DNA from: Paroedura picta
Taxonomy: Eukaryota; Chordata; Lepidosauria; Squamata; Gekkonidae
Length of the DNA: 64,000 nt
Assembly: GCF_049243985.1 (NCBI RefSeq)
Contig: NC_135386.1
Span: 14,097,328-14,161,327, forward strand
Direction: 5' to 3'
Shown here in pieces: positions 45,063-56,331 of this stretch. The number at the start of each line of letters is the position of its first letter. Position 1 is the first letter of the stretch. The translations under genes were made by a program, and so were the position numbers. The notes beneath the pieces were generated by a model. It worked only from the letters and a program-made list of their open reading frames with translations, was not told the DNA's origin and did no database searches.

Positions 45063-46190
45063 GGTAGAAGGCCAGGCCGGGGGGAGGGGGGTGCGGCCAG
45101 CCTGAGAGAAGGAGCAAGGCCTGGTTCTTTGTTTTATTTGTTTCTTCAATTTCTTACCCACCACTCCCAAATGGCTCGTGACAGGTTACAAAGTCTGTAT
45201 AAAACCCCCAATAAAACTTCCCTTAAAACACCAGACAAAAAATACAATCAGACAAATGAAATAAGTGAAATAAAATACGGCAGGGAAAAAAACAATCCCA
45301 TTCTTAACTCAATCCCATTCCCCCCCCCCCCCCCCCCCCGGATACAGTCTCATAGCGGGAGGAGGGATGAAACCCATGGCCGCCACACACATAGCTCTAT
45401 CCTGAAAGGGGGGTCATACAGATCTTCCTTAGCGTGCTGGCCTCAACCATAGACCTGGTGGAAGAGCTCCATTTTGCAGGCCCTTTGGTTCTTGGTTAAG
45501 TATCTGTTTCCTGAGAAGCTACGTTTGTCAAGGGTGTGGCTGATTGATGTTTTGTGCAGCAAGGCTGTTCTTTACCAGAGGCACACGCCTTTTTGTCAGC
45601 TGAAGAAAAAGGGGGGGAAAATGCCGGGTGATAAATTTAAAATTTTTTTACGAAGTCCCTGCTTGTTTTGGTAGGCAAGCTTTGTTAGGGGGAATCTATA
45701 AAAACATAATTTCACATTTAATACCAGTAATGGATTAAATCTTGTTACAAAAGGATTAAAATTAATATTACACGGCAGGATAAAAATTAGTTCTAAAAAT
45801 AGCGGGACCCTGACAAAAGAGGGCAGGAGGTTAGGGTGAAATGCATCGATCAGCTTTTCTGGCGTTCCCACCTGTTATTCGGAGGGGTGTTAGAGAAATA
45901 GCCAGTCTGTCATTGATTACGGTCCTCGGCCAATACCCAAACAATACCCAATAACAATCGCGGTTCAAAGTCTAAAATATACAGTCAACAGGTGCATATA
46001 AGCCATTTTAGAATTCTAAAAAGTTTATAAAAGCTAAAAAAAAAAGACAGATTATAAAATTGCATCTATCCTAACACCTCAGTTGCCACGAAGAGTTTCT
46101 GATCTTGCATACCTGAGAATCCAGCTCCCCGGCATGTTTTCGGATGGTTCCTGTCAGAGAGGAGATACTTTCACCTAGGTTCCTTTCAGC
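45063..46190. other. Intergenic, AT-rich, no gene
   Basis: A poly-C tract lies at about 45320-45340. AT-rich DNA at 45600-46130 looks like an old LINE or other repeat but cannot be assigned. The text CCTGGTGGAAGAGCTCC at about 45453 recurs at 58690. Confidence 0.35.
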
Positions 46191-46199
46191 TCCTTATAT

Positions 46200-46335
46200 C
46201 AGGGGCAATCAAACTGTGGCCCTCCAGATGCCCATGGACTACAATTCCTATGCAACCCTGCCAGCAAATGCTGGCAGGGGCTCATGGGAATTGTCGTCCA
46301 TGGACATCTGGAGTTCTACAGTTTGACTACCCCTG
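46200..46335. mobile_element. Fold-back hAT-type MITE
   Basis: CAGGGGCAATCAAACTGTGG and TACAGTTTGACTACCCCTG form its ends, meeting at AAATGCTGGCAGGGGCTC. Flanks CCTTATAT and CTTTATTG may be a worn target duplication. Confidence 0.7.
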
Positions 46336-46339
46336 CTTT

Positions 46340-46890
46340 ATTGATTCTATAAAACACCTGGCTTGTTTGAAGCCAGAGACAAGCAAATGTTCGCTTTGCA
46401 GACAGTTCTGTGCCAGGCGTTTGGTGTTTCACGTCTGCGAAGCCCTCAGGAGGGCAGCATTGGTCCAGGTTCCCCGAGTGCGATGGAAAGCTCTCCTGTC
46501 GCCTCAGTCCATCCCAGCTCCAAACGTACGAACCGCCTGGTTGGCACCGACTCGGTGGCTGCCAAGGAGGAACGAAGCTTTCGAGGCCGTCTAACCCAGC
46601 TGGCCCAGCCAGGGCCAGGCGGAGCAGCTTTGGGTGCCACAGACCTGGAGGAAGCTGTGAGCTGTCTGCGTCATCCTGGAAAAAAGGGGAGGCTGGCTGG
46701 AAAGAATTGTGACACAGGCGACGGGGCTCGCTTGCCCAGCTGGATCTTTTCCCCCACTCTTTCTTTGAATGGGAACCAAAGTGTATGCGTGTGCGTGTTT
46801 TCCAGTCTGGTTAAAGCCCAGGGGTGCCTTTTCCAAGCTGGTTTGCCTTGAAATGACAAGAGTAATTTTGTTTTTCTCTCTTTTTATTTA
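46340..46890. other. Intergenic with overlapping chance ORFs
   Basis: Several ORFs of up to 162 codons overlap in three frames. None shows a domain, and none has a start or splice context that stands out. The GC content is raised but no promoter is evident. Confidence 0.35.
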
Positions 46891-46894
46891 AACC

Positions 46895-47085
46895 TGGGCA
46901 TCCAAAGTGGCCTCCGCGGTTCTCCTCTGTATCCTCAAAACAACCTTGTGAGGTGGGCTAGGCTGGACGCATGCAGCTGGCCCAAGGTCGCCCTGGGAGC
47001 TACCACAGGAGAGGGGACTTGAACCTCTCTCCCACCCCGCTAGATTTGCAGCCCAGCACTCCAACCAGTGTGCAAGGCTGGTGTA
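46895..47085 (-). repeat. tRNA-SINE with MIR/L2-like tail
   Basis: TGTATCCTCAAAACAACCTTG, GAGGTGGGCTAGGCTGGACG and TGGCCCAAGGTCGCCC form the inverted body, ending in a worn head. Confidence 0.6.
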
Positions 47086-47604
47086 AAAAAGCGAGAGGGC
47101 CACAGGAAAGAATTCAGACCCTCATCTTTAACATGAGTGGAAGATGGAACTTGCCACTGCTTGTGGATTGATCCATGCGTGCGGATTAATTTCAATTTGG
47201 CCTTCAACCAAGCACCTGCATTTTTAAAGGTATCATCGAGAGCATTTGAAGGAAAAGGAATGTGACTTCAGTTTGGGGGGGGGGGTTGTTGAATCCTGTA
47301 GGCACAGGGCTAAGGTACCTGGGGCAGCAAAGGGATGCTCTTCTTGGGGCCGAATATACCCAATTGCTCCGATGCCGTTTGGTTAAAGCAGCTCCTGCTT
47401 GGAAATCTCTTCCTGTGTCTTTCCCACTTTCACCATCCACTGAGTGCTCCGGGGAGATCTGTGGGCATTCTGCGAGCTGCCTTTTGTTGCCCACGGTGGA
47501 CGATCTCCTTGGCTGCCTCCAAAACGATGGGCCCCCAGACGATTCTTGCAATGTTAGGGCCTGCTGTGTTTTCCCTTAAATCGGGTTGGTTTTTGCTTGT
47601 GTTG

Positions 47605-47740
47605 CTGAGGGGGCTCGAGGAGAACTGGGGACTGGCCCAAGGGCACCCCGCTGGCTGCATGTGAAGGAGTGGGGGAGCCAAACCCAGTTCTCCAGATTAA
47701 AGTCTGCCGCTCTTAGCCCTGCTGGCCCCGGTGAAATAAT
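47605..47740 (-). repeat. tRNA-SINE head fragment
   Basis: GGCTGCATGTGAAGGAGTGG, CCAAACCCAGTTCTCCAGATT and GCCGCTCTTAGCCCTGCTGG are the inverted head of the family at 44794. Confidence 0.5.
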
Positions 47741-47809
47741 CTTGGCTTCTTTTTGCAGTAAGAACCTGACAGCAAGGACATCTGTTGACATAGTTAATGG
47801 CTTCCTTGG

Positions 47810-48005
47810 CGTGGTGCCTTTCTCCCAAGTAGGGACCCGATGCTGCTTACGTCCCTCTTCTCCATTGTGTACTCACAACAACCCTGCGAGAGTGTGTGAT
47901 CGGCCCAAGGTCGCCCAGCAAGCTGCCAAGGTAGAGCAGGGATTCAAACGTGGGTCTACCGATCCGGAAGACGCACAACGGCCCAGCGTTGCTGCCCTGA
48001 ATTGG
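47810..48005 (-). repeat. tRNA-SINE with MIR/L2-like tail
   Basis: GTGTACTCACAACAACCCTG, GATCGGCCCAAGGTCGCCCA and TAGAGCAGGGATTCAAACG form the inverted body. Confidence 0.6.
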
Positions 48006-48302
48006 TGCTCCATGTAAAACTGCTTCTGAAAATGGAGGTTCTCTTTAGCCGTCACGGGCTTTGCGATAGAGTGCGTGGCCCAGTGGAAGCCAATTTACGA
48101 GGATCCCCTAAAGCTTCCAAGACATGAATTTGCCTGGTTCTGCCCTTGAAGCCCTCTAAGCTGGGAGCCATCGCTGTATCTCATGGTAGTATTGAAACTG
48201 TTCCACTATAGCAGCTCTCTAGCTTCTGGCACCAACGAAAAAAGAAAACCTGTCCCTGCAATGACAAAATTCATAGACTCCTTGATCACACAGAGGACAG
48301 AA

Positions 48303-48515
48303 AGCCAGCATGGTGTGTTAGTTAATGACAGTGCCCTCTAATCTGGAGAGCCAGGTTTGAATCCCTGCTCCTTCACATGCAGCCACCTGGGTGCCCTTGG
48401 GCCAGTCACAGTTCTGTCAGCTGTTCTCATAGAGCTCTCTCAGCCCCATCTACCTTACAGGATGTGAGGAGAAGGGATAGTGATTGTAAGCCACTATGAG
48501 ACTCCAGTTCTTCTC
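48303..48515 (+). repeat. tRNA-SINE with MIR/L2-like tail
   Basis: GCCAGCATGGTGTGTTAGTT and GAGCCAGGTTTGAATCCC are the head. CTACCTTACAGGATGTGAGG and GATTGTAAGCCACTATGAG are the tail. Confidence 0.65.
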
Positions 48516-49169
48516 CAGAGCAAATCAGGAGACACGATGGCAAGCTTACCTCCCATAGAAATTCAGTTTTCTTCTCTGAGAAGATTGGCTTTCATGGCGC
48601 CTTGCCTCTCATTCCGAACATCTCCCCCTGAGGGACTTGGAAGCAGACTTGGAGGCCCAGGTGGTGGAGTTTTAGATGTTCTCAACCAACGTTACAGAGC
48701 TATATAGTAGGACAAAGCTCCGGGGACAGAAGAGTGACAGGGCCCTTTAAGTGGCTGGGAACGGATGAAGCCCAAATTCTCTTTGGAGCAGGGAGCGCTT
48801 GAAGGAAATAGATGAGAAGTGAACTTTTGCCGAGAACAGAAAATGCCTCTTCAGACAACAACACATAATTCATTTATGGAATTCAATAGCACAGGATAAA
48901 CATCTAGCTTAAATGGCTTTTAAAAAATGATCAGACAAGTTCCTTGGGCATTAGTCATCGATGGCTATTTATCATGGTACGTAAATGGAAACTCCGTCTG
49001 TGGGAGCAGTCTACCTCTAAATGTCCAAACCTTTAAGCTGTTGTTGGGTACTGACTGATACGGTGGCCCTTGAGTTGGGGCAGCTCTTGGCCTTTTAAAC
49101 AGACTTACAAAGGTAGACAAACTACCTAAAAATAACTAATTATTGTTCTTTCTTCATGAGACAGCACCT
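48516..49169. other. Intergenic, nothing recognised
   Basis: No ORF, RNA gene or repeat boundary can be supported here. Confidence 0.35.
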
Positions 49170-49400
49170 TCAGCTATTTTATTTAGGTATCTTTATCTTT
49201 ATAGTCTGCTTTTCTCCCCAGGAGGGGTCCAAAGTGGTGTACAAGATCTTTCCCCCTGTTTGCATCTTTAGCCTTACAAGAACCCTGTAGGGTAGGCCAA
49301 GAGACCCTGCGACCAGCCCAAGCGTCCGTGGCAGAGTACGGATTTTGAACCGGGGCCTCCCGGATCCTCATCTGGCACGAACCGTCATACCCAGCTGGCT
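49170..49400 (-). repeat. tRNA-SINE with MIR/L2-like tail, full length
   Basis: It runs from TATAGTCTGCTTTTCTCCCC through CCTTACAAGAACCCTGTAGGG to a head ending CATACCCAGCTGGCT. Confidence 0.65.
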
Positions 49401-50257
49401 CCAGTTTTGCAACGAACAAAAGCCAAACAAAACCCCAGCATGAGACGTTGATGTAATTTCCCATCTCTACCTGTCATTCATCCCCCCAGGCTTCTGCCCG
49501 TTTCATTACGAGGGATGCTGTTGGCAAGGGAAAGCAGCCCTCTGGCAAATCTTAATAATGGATTCTATTCCCGCATTTCCTTTTACAAGAGAGAGGCCGG
49601 GAGCCAAGACGGCATTCATAGCTACCTGCAGGGACCGGTGTGGTTCTTGGCTGGGGCTTCAGGTCTGTTCTAAGAAAACGGAACAAAACGCCAACTGGTG
49701 CCAGTTGAGCCACAGGCTCAGAGGAAGCAGGCCTTAGTGCCCCGGGGCTTCTAGAGGCCTCAGGCAAAATAAAACGGGAGTGTCCATCTTGCAGTTAGCT
49801 GCCTGCATGCAAAGGCCATGGCCACTGAATACTTTTGTTCTCAGTACATTTTTAGCTTCCCCCCCTTACCGACTCAATCTTTCCTACATCTTACTGAGAG
49901 CATGGCACTGTCAGGATTTGAACGCTTGCGATGTGAAGGGGAGGGGCCTTGGCTCAGTGGCAGGGTGTCTGCTGGACACGCGGAAGGTTCCCGGTTCAAT
50001 CCCCAGCAGGTCCAGTTGAAGGTTGCCGATTCTGCTTGAGACTCCAAAGAGACACGGCCAGTCTGACTAGTCCAGCCTTTTTGAACCACGTGAAGGACCC
50101 CAGAAATATTTCCCAAGCTTCCAAGACCCCCCCCCTCCCCTGGATGTGCTGCCATCCTCCTTGAGAGAAGTGGGTGGCGGAAGCAAGATGGAGGAACCAG
50201 CCAATCATGTATTTATTTATCTGGTTTCTTATACCGCCCTTCCGTACGGCTCTGTTT
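49401..50257. other. Intergenic, no gene
   Basis: CCTTTTTGAACCACGTGAAGG (about 50077) resembles the repeat text at 33690 (AACAGCCTTTCTCAATTC). Nothing else is recognised. Confidence 0.3.
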
Positions 50258-50323
50258 GCTGGCAGGGGCTCATGGGAATTGTAGTCAATGGACATCTGGA
50301 GGGCCGCAGTTTGGCTACCCCTG
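50258..50323. mobile_element. Fold-back hAT-type MITE, right half
   Basis: It starts within the core (GCTGGCAGGGGCTCATGGG) and ends GGCCGCAGTTTGGCTACCCCTG. The left arm is missing. Confidence 0.55.
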
Positions 50324-51184
50324 ATTTAGGGCATATCACATTACAAGCTTATCTCCAGCCAGGTGTGCAGCTAAGAAGAAAGGGGCTATCAGGGGCTCTG
50401 ATAGCTGTAACCCACAGGCCATCGAAACGGACCCGGATTGTTCCCAAATATCGTCTTCTTAAGGACACTTGAAGATAACTCCAGGAACAGAATAAATAGC
50501 CCCTGGTCACGTGGCTGCATATCAAAGGCTTAGGTTCAGGCCAGCTTAACAAGAGAATGGGACGGAGAGATAGCACCTCATGCGCGACCCACGAAGCCTT
50601 CTGCTTCTGCTTTGTCCCAGGTTCTGAAATTCAAATAAAGAACCCGCACGTAGCAGCGGGGACCGTGTGGGCTCGTGTGCAACAAAGGCTGCCGCGTCCG
50701 ATTTTCAGTTCTGACACGACCATATGGAGAGAAATCCTCAACTTGGTTTCAATCCTCTGGGGTTTAGGCTGGTCTGTTGCTTGATGTGATCCGTCTTGTG
50801 GATCTTATGGCTTGTTATGAAAAGTGAGATTCGGATTCCTGTCTGTGGACGTTGAACTGAGGTTTGACGTGATTTTGCACATGGCCCATTTATGCACTGT
50901 CAGCCCCCCAACACTCCCAGGCTGGGCCTAGGCCTGCTTACTTGGAAACAAATTCAGTGTACTTCAGTGGGACTTCCTGCTGGTAAGAGTGTCTCGGTTA
51001 ACAGTTAATTCTCCTGCAAGATCTTGAAACCCAGAGACTGTGAGGATGGGACAAATGCATGGGAGATAGATCTGTCTGGAGCTACACGGCTTTGACCTAG
51101 ATCAGGGATTCTCACCCTGGGTTCTGGGGAATTAGGGATTCTCACCTTTGGTTTGGTGCATGTTACACGAGGTTGAAATAGGCT
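50324..51184. other. Intergenic upstream of CHSY1, nothing recognised
   Basis: No gene, RNA or clear repeat is found. Short ORFs have no recognisable content. Confidence 0.3.
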
Positions 51185-51445
51185 GACCTACATAGGCCAG
51201 GCTAGTCTGATCTTGGCAGATCTCAGACTAGCCTGCAGGGTGGGCCTGCTTAGTCCTGGGATGGGAGACCACGGAGGAAAGCCAGCTCTCTAAGCTGAGG
51301 CAGGCAAGGGCAAACCACCAGTGAACATCTCTTGCCTTGGAAACCTTACAGGGTTACTACAAGTCATCTGGGATTGGGAATGTCACTTACTACAAATCAG
51401 CTATAAATCATCTGGGATTGGGAATGTCACTTACTACAAGTCAGC
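51185..51445 (+). repeat. 5S-rRNA-derived SINE with a duplicated end
   Basis: GATCTCAGACTAGCCTGCAGG and CTGGGATGGGAGACCACGG are 5S-like, and CATCTCTTGCCTTGGAAACC is the body. The closing segment CATCTGGGATTGGGAATGTCA with ACTTACTACAA is present twice about 55 bp apart. Confidence 0.65.
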
Positions 51446-51649
51446 TAGGCCTGTTTACAAACCGTTGGTCAATTGCAAGCCCAGCTGCTCCTAGGCTGGC
51501 CTTGCCCTGCAGCTGGAAAGACGACCTCTGAAGTTGGGGTTGCCACCTCCGGGCTGGGGAATTCCTGGAGATTCGGGCCCGGGGAAGCCCCACAAAGCGG
51601 CCCCCTGATCCCTGCAGCGGGGGCTGGAGAGCTCTGCCTGCCCCGGGGT

Positions 51650-52600
51650 GGGCTAGTCCTGGAGGTTTGGGGGAAGGGGAGGGGGCTGCGGGTTGCGCCC
51701 TGCCAAGCCTCCCGCTTCCCCCTGGAGGCAGGCAGCCCTTGGGGAGGGGGAGGCCCGGCCACGTGGCACCCCGGGGCCCCTTCCCGGCGCTGCTCTCGCC
51801 TGGAGGAGGCGGCGGCGGCGGGGGCGGTCCGAGCGGGGCTGGCGGCCGGGGAAGGAAGGCAGGAGGGCGGCGCCGGGCAGGGGCTTCCTCCTCCTCCTCC
51901 TCCTCCTCCGGCCGCTCCGCCCTCTTCCTTCCTGCCTGCCCGCCTGCCTCCGTCCCCCCCGGCGCGCCATGGCCAAGTGAGCGGCTGGGGATGCGCGGCC
52001 AGTGCAGCCGGGCAGGAGCAGCGGGGCCTGGCTGGCCACGGGGGCGGCGGCGGCGGGCCGGGAACAAAGCGCTTGGTGGCGGCGGCGGGCGGCAGGGGGT
52101 CCCCGATGGCGGCGCTGCTGCAGGGCGGGCGCGGGCGCGGCGCGTGGGGGCGGCGGGGCTAGCGGGGGGCTGGCGGGGCGCGGGTGCGGGGGTCCTCGGG
52201 GGCGCGCGGCGGGCATGGCCGGCCGGGGGCGCCGCTCGTGGCTGAGCGCGCTGCTGGGGCTCGTGCTGGGCTTCGTGCTGGCCTCGCGCCTCGTCCTGCC
52301 GCGGGCCGCCCAGCTGCAGAGCGCCGCGCACCGCCCGCGGGCCCGCCCGGACGCCTGCCGGGGACGCCTGGCGGCGGGGCTGCTGCTGCGCGGGGACGCC
52401 CCGGCCGGCCTGCTGTGGCCCCGGCAGCCCGAGCCGCCCCGGCCCCGAGGACCGCAGCAGCCGCAGCGGCAGCAGCCCCGCAGCTTCCTCTTCGTCGGCG
52501 TCATGACCGCCCAGAAGTACCTGCAGAGCCGCGCCGTGGCCGTGCACAGGTGAGCCGGGGGTGGGGGTGGGGGTGGGGGTGGGGGTCACGCACCCTGCTC
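51650..52600 (+). promoter_or_regulatory. CHSY1: CpG island and 5' UTR of CHSY1
   Basis: Dense CpG and GGC runs begin near 51650 and end just after exon 1, with no TATA box. A (CTC)n tract lies at about 51890-51910. The transcription start cannot be fixed from sequence alone. Confidence 0.75.
52215..52549 (+). CDS. CHSY1: Chondroitin sulfate synthase 1, first coding exon only (partial)
   Basis: The exon encodes 111 codons plus 2 nt, ending CACAG before a GTGAGC donor. Residues 1-9 are a short basic cytosolic end (MAGRGRRSW), 10-28 the Golgi signal-anchor helix (LSALLGLVLGFVLASRLVL), then a Pro/Arg/Gln-rich stem, then FLFVGVMTAQKYLQSRAVA at the start of the luminal N-terminal transferase domain. 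CHSY1 adds alternating GlcA and GalNAc to chondroitin in the Golgi. The human exon has the same start, helix and end, with a differing stem. Exons 2 and 3, with the catalytic DDD motif, must lie beyond 64000. Position and strand fit the human gene order. Confidence 0.93.
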
Positions 52601-53749
52601 GCGGCCTGGCCCACCTCGCAGGGACGTCGTGCAGACCGAGCCCGGACTGAGCCTTCCTTGGCCAGCGCACCCCATCCTGTGATTTTGTCCTGCGGCTCAT
52701 CCCGGGAGGCACACCAATGCGATCGGCCTCCATTCATTCCAATGGAGATGGGGCAGCTCAGGTCCGGCCCTCTCCTTTGGGGAAAGGAGCCGCTGCTTGA
52801 GTTGGGCTTGCACACCCAGCCCGGCTCCCTCTCAGGGCTCTCTCTGTGCAGAATATGAACTCTGGGATCTTTCTGCAGGGGGGAGGCGATCCCCTGGACA
52901 CCTCGTGGGGCTCGGATGGGCTGGTGGACTCTGATCTGAGCCTCCAGGTTTGCCCCCTATGAAGAGGTTGCTGTGAGGGTTGCATTGGGGGAGAAGGGAA
53001 TCAGGGCGATTCTTCCTCCACAATCCGCATCTCAGACCCTAGACGCAATTTTGGGGGAGTCTTGCTGCATACCTGCTCTTTTGAGCAGGTTCAGGGTAAG
53101 GCTCTCTGCTTTACTGTGTTGATAGGATTGCAGTCCAGAAAGGAGATGTTTCACAGGTTGGGCCTGTGAAAAGCAAGGTTTTTTCACTTCTTTTTTTCAG
53201 GAGAGAGTCATTTTCTGGCCTTGCATTTTGAGCTTTCGAAGACAAAGTCTTTGGCCTGTTTCATGCCCAGAACAAGAGAACCCAACCAGCTGTGCTTTTT
53301 TGGGGGGATTCATGTTTTCCTGCCCCCTGAATGGGGCATCTTCTTTTCCAGCTTCTTTTGCTCAGCTGGCGCCGGAGAGAATGCCTAAAAAGCAGCTTAG
53401 GTGGGGAGTGATGAAACCGGGTAGAGACATGTACAAAATAACCTCGGGGAAAGAAATTCTTAACAGCCTGGGCGTCCTTGCAAATGAGGCGCTCAGGAGA
53501 GCATGGCCCGTGTTTCATGTTGACTGCTCCTGCCTGTGTAAAATGCCAAATTTGTCATGCTCTTTTGTTGGAGGGCATCTTGATCCTTAAGGGTACAGGC
53601 AGAACCATTGACCTGATTTCTATCTTACCTGGAAGCCCTTAGTTCAGCAGGCGGGATGGGTTGGGTGTGTTCGAGACCATGCCGCTCCCAGCACCTCCAT
53701 GCATTTCCAAAGCGGGAAAGCTGGCTGGGCTGCTTGGTGGATTTATTAA
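52550..53749 (+). other. CHSY1 intron 1, no repeat or exon recognised
   Basis: It begins with (GGGGGT)n-like repeats at about 52557-52587. No CHSY1 exon 2 coding text (such as the WSKTIPGKVEFF region) is found here or further on. Confidence 0.4.
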
Positions 53750-53945
53750 CACGCTAAGAACCTATGAAGAGCCCTGCTGGGTCAAACCAGTGGCCCGTCT
53801 AATCCAGCATCCCGTCTCATCCAGCGGCCAATGGGTTAACTCCGAGGGCCAACAGCCGGACATAGAGGCTGAGGCCTTCCCCTGATGTGGCCTCCTGGTT
53901 TTTGGAAATTTACTGCCTTCGGATTTGACTTTTAGTGGCTAGCAG
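53750..53945. repeat. CR1/L3-like LINE fragment (CHSY1 intron 1)
   Basis: AAGAGCCCTGCTGGGTCAAA, CAGCGGCCAATGGGTTAACTC and GAGGCTGAGGCCTTCCCCTG belong to an old, widespread amniote LINE-derived repeat. Confidence 0.5.
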
Positions 53946-53966
53946 ACCTCCCTTCTTATTTTAAAA

Positions 53967-54230
53967 AGGTAAAGGTATCCCCTGTGCAAGCACCGGGTCA
54001 TGTCTGACCCTTGGGGTGACACCCTCCAGCGTTTTCATGGCAGACTCAATACGGAGTGGTTTGCCAGTGCCCTTCCCCAGTCATGACCGTTTAGCCCCCA
54101 GCAAGCTGGGGACTCATTTTACCGACCTCGGAAGGATGGAAGGCTGAGTCAACCTTGAGCTGGCTGCTGGGCTCGAACTCCCAGCCTCATGGGCAGAGCT
54201 TTCAGACTGCATGTCTGCTGCCTTACCATG
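53967..54230 (-). repeat. Sauria-type SINE, second copy (CHSY1 intron 1)
   Basis: AGGTAAAGGTATCCCCTGTG, TGACCCTTGGGGTGACACCC and GAACTCCCAGCCTCATGGGC match the copy at 24851. The head end is worn. Confidence 0.75.
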
Positions 54231-54924
54231 CATGCTCATATGAAGTAGGAGCCCTGGGACAAGGGAGAGTATAGGCTGGATCCATTTCCTGTCCCTGGTT
54301 AGCAACATATAGTTTCCTCTTGCAGGGAGCAGCTTGGCTAGCATCTTGACTTGGTTCCTGATTTCAGGGCACTGTTTTTTCCCCCGAGGCACCTGGCAAT
54401 GGTAGTGCCTGCTGTCAGAAGTGGTACAGCCCCACTGCCTGCTTCTGCGGTGTGTGTAGGCCAGGACTGAGCTGTTGAATGTGTTCAAATGATGGCCAGA
54501 TCACAAAAGCACTTGTGACACTTGGAAGGCAGTAGCAGCTACCTGCCCCCCCCCCCATTAATCCTGTTTGTGTGCAAAGCTGCTTTGTTGCCTTTCCAGT
54601 GGGTGTCAGCTCTGCATATCTTTCCCCCACCTGTTTCTACATCACTGAATACACATATTTTTAAAAGGTGGTTAGAGGAGAAGGTTGCTAATTCCAAAAG
54701 GACAAAGGGGGACGGTCCTTAACAAGAAACCTTCTGAAAACAGGCCCAGGCCCAGGCGCTGGCTCCAGTCTGCATGAATGGAAGCAGATAGGGATTAGTT
54801 CTCTTCCCAAGGCACAGACTTGCTCTGATATTTATCCCTTCCTTCCTCCCAGGAGGCTCCTGGCTCCTCCCCTTAGCATAGTCCTGGCTCTGTGAGAGAG
54901 TGAAGTCAGTGGACAGGGGGACAG

Positions 54925-55068
54925 TCTAGGAGACCCTGGGATGAATCACCACTCGTGCCTGGGCGACCTAGCCTACCTCGCAGGGTTGTTAGGTTGAAAC
55001 AGAGAAGGGAATGATGAGGGCCACTTTAGGGAGAAAGGGGAGGTATAAAGGAAGTGAATAAATAATAC
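54925..55068 (+). repeat. tRNA-SINE tail, + orientation (CHSY1 intron 1)
   Basis: GACCTAGCCTACCTCGCAGG, GTTGTTAGGTTGAAAC and GGTATAAAGGAAGTGAATAAAT are the end of the MIR/L2-like tail. Confidence 0.5.
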
Positions 55069-55679
55069 ATGGAACAAGGTTTGAGTCTGTGGCTCAAGGT
55101 TTTATTCTGGGGAGAAGCTTCTATCAGCCTTAACTTTGCTGGGCTTAAAGGTGCCCCGTTGTTTGAGACCAACACTGCCACTTGCCTGAATCTAAGTAAT
55201 GAATCGTCCTGGCTGGCTGGGGAATCTAAAGCCAGGCCTTCTCAAGCCTACACCCAAATATTTCCTGCTTATATTCCCCCCCCCCCCATTAGAAGGAGTT
55301 GTGTGCAGAGAAGTTGCAGGATGGCTTTGAAATGTTTATTCTTTCTTGGTAAGTCTGTTGTTTTACAGGCAAAGAAACTGACCAGCCTGAGGTTTCACAC
55401 AGAGCTTCGTGGTGGAGGTGGGAATTAGATAGATATTGCACTTTAAATGTGTTTTTGGAGCTGGATTCTCCTTTGGGGAGCAGGATAATTATTTCTAGAG
55501 TGCACTGGAGGTGCATTATCCAGCATGTGCACAGTGGGCCCCAAGTAATTCCTTAAGGAAAGAGTCTCATTTTTTTAAGCTTTTCACTTTTTTCTTTAGT
55601 TTCAAGGAATGCCTTCCATGCCACGTTGCGTGTTGAGGAACCCTGGTCTGACAGCAGAGCGTTCCAGAGTGCAGAGCTG

Positions 55680-55870
55680 GATCAGGGTTTCATTTATATC
55701 CCACCTTGCTCTCCAGTGGAGACCCATAGTGGCTCTCCCCTGTTTTATCTTCACAACAACCTTGTGAGGGAGGCTTGGCTGTGCATGTGTGATGGGCCCA
55801 AAGTCACCCAATGAGCTGCTGTGGCTGAGGATGGATCCTTGTTCAACACTTTGTGCCACAATGGATCATG
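55680..55870 (-). repeat. tRNA-SINE with MIR/L2-like tail (CHSY1 intron 1)
   Basis: TTTATATCCCACCTTGCTCT, CTTCACAACAACCTTGTGAG and CCAAAGTCACCCAATGAGC form the inverted body. Confidence 0.65.
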
Positions 55871-56228
55871 CAGGGCAGAGGGTGGGTGGGCCTCGGGTGC
55901 TACCACCAGCTTGATATGGCCCTCTGGCTGTGTGTCACAGGAGGGGGGATTTCCTTTAGGGAAGCTCCTCCTGATCTTTCCACTGAGGAACTCCAGGGTG
56001 CCCCAGTTCACATTTCAAAACCGCCAGCCTTAGAGGACAATCCCATCAATACTAGAAGGGAAGTATTTCTCTTGTCATTTCCTAAAAACACTGGCCCTAC
56101 TTAAAAACGTGCAAATTACTCATGTGTAAAGAGCAGCCTCTGAAAGGCCTCCCCGACAGAAATATTGGGGTCTCGATGGGAGAACCATCCGCAGAACCTT
56201 TTGATCTCACAGTAGGGGTGAAGAACAA

Positions 56229-56330
56229 GATTCAAGTCCTCTTAAAACCTTAAAAGTCCAACAAGGTTTCTATGGTATATAAGCTTTCGGGAGCCGAAGC
56301 TCTCTTAGTCAGGTACCGCATTAGCTCTCC
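56229..56330. repeat. Unclassified interspersed repeat (CHSY1 intron 1)
   Basis: CTTAAAAGTCCAACAAGG, TATATAAGCTTTCGGGAGCC and AGCTCTCTTAGTCAGGTACC are family-typical. It abuts the CR1 copy that follows. Confidence 0.5.
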
Positions 56331-56331
56331 T

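Noticed and set aside
51441-52733. 430-codon open frame on - opposite CHSY1 exon 1, and other long frames in 51650-52860
   Set aside because: It is a by-product of extreme GC content in the CpG island. The translation is Pro/Arg/Ala-rich low complexity, while the + strand matches the known CHSY1 N-terminus.
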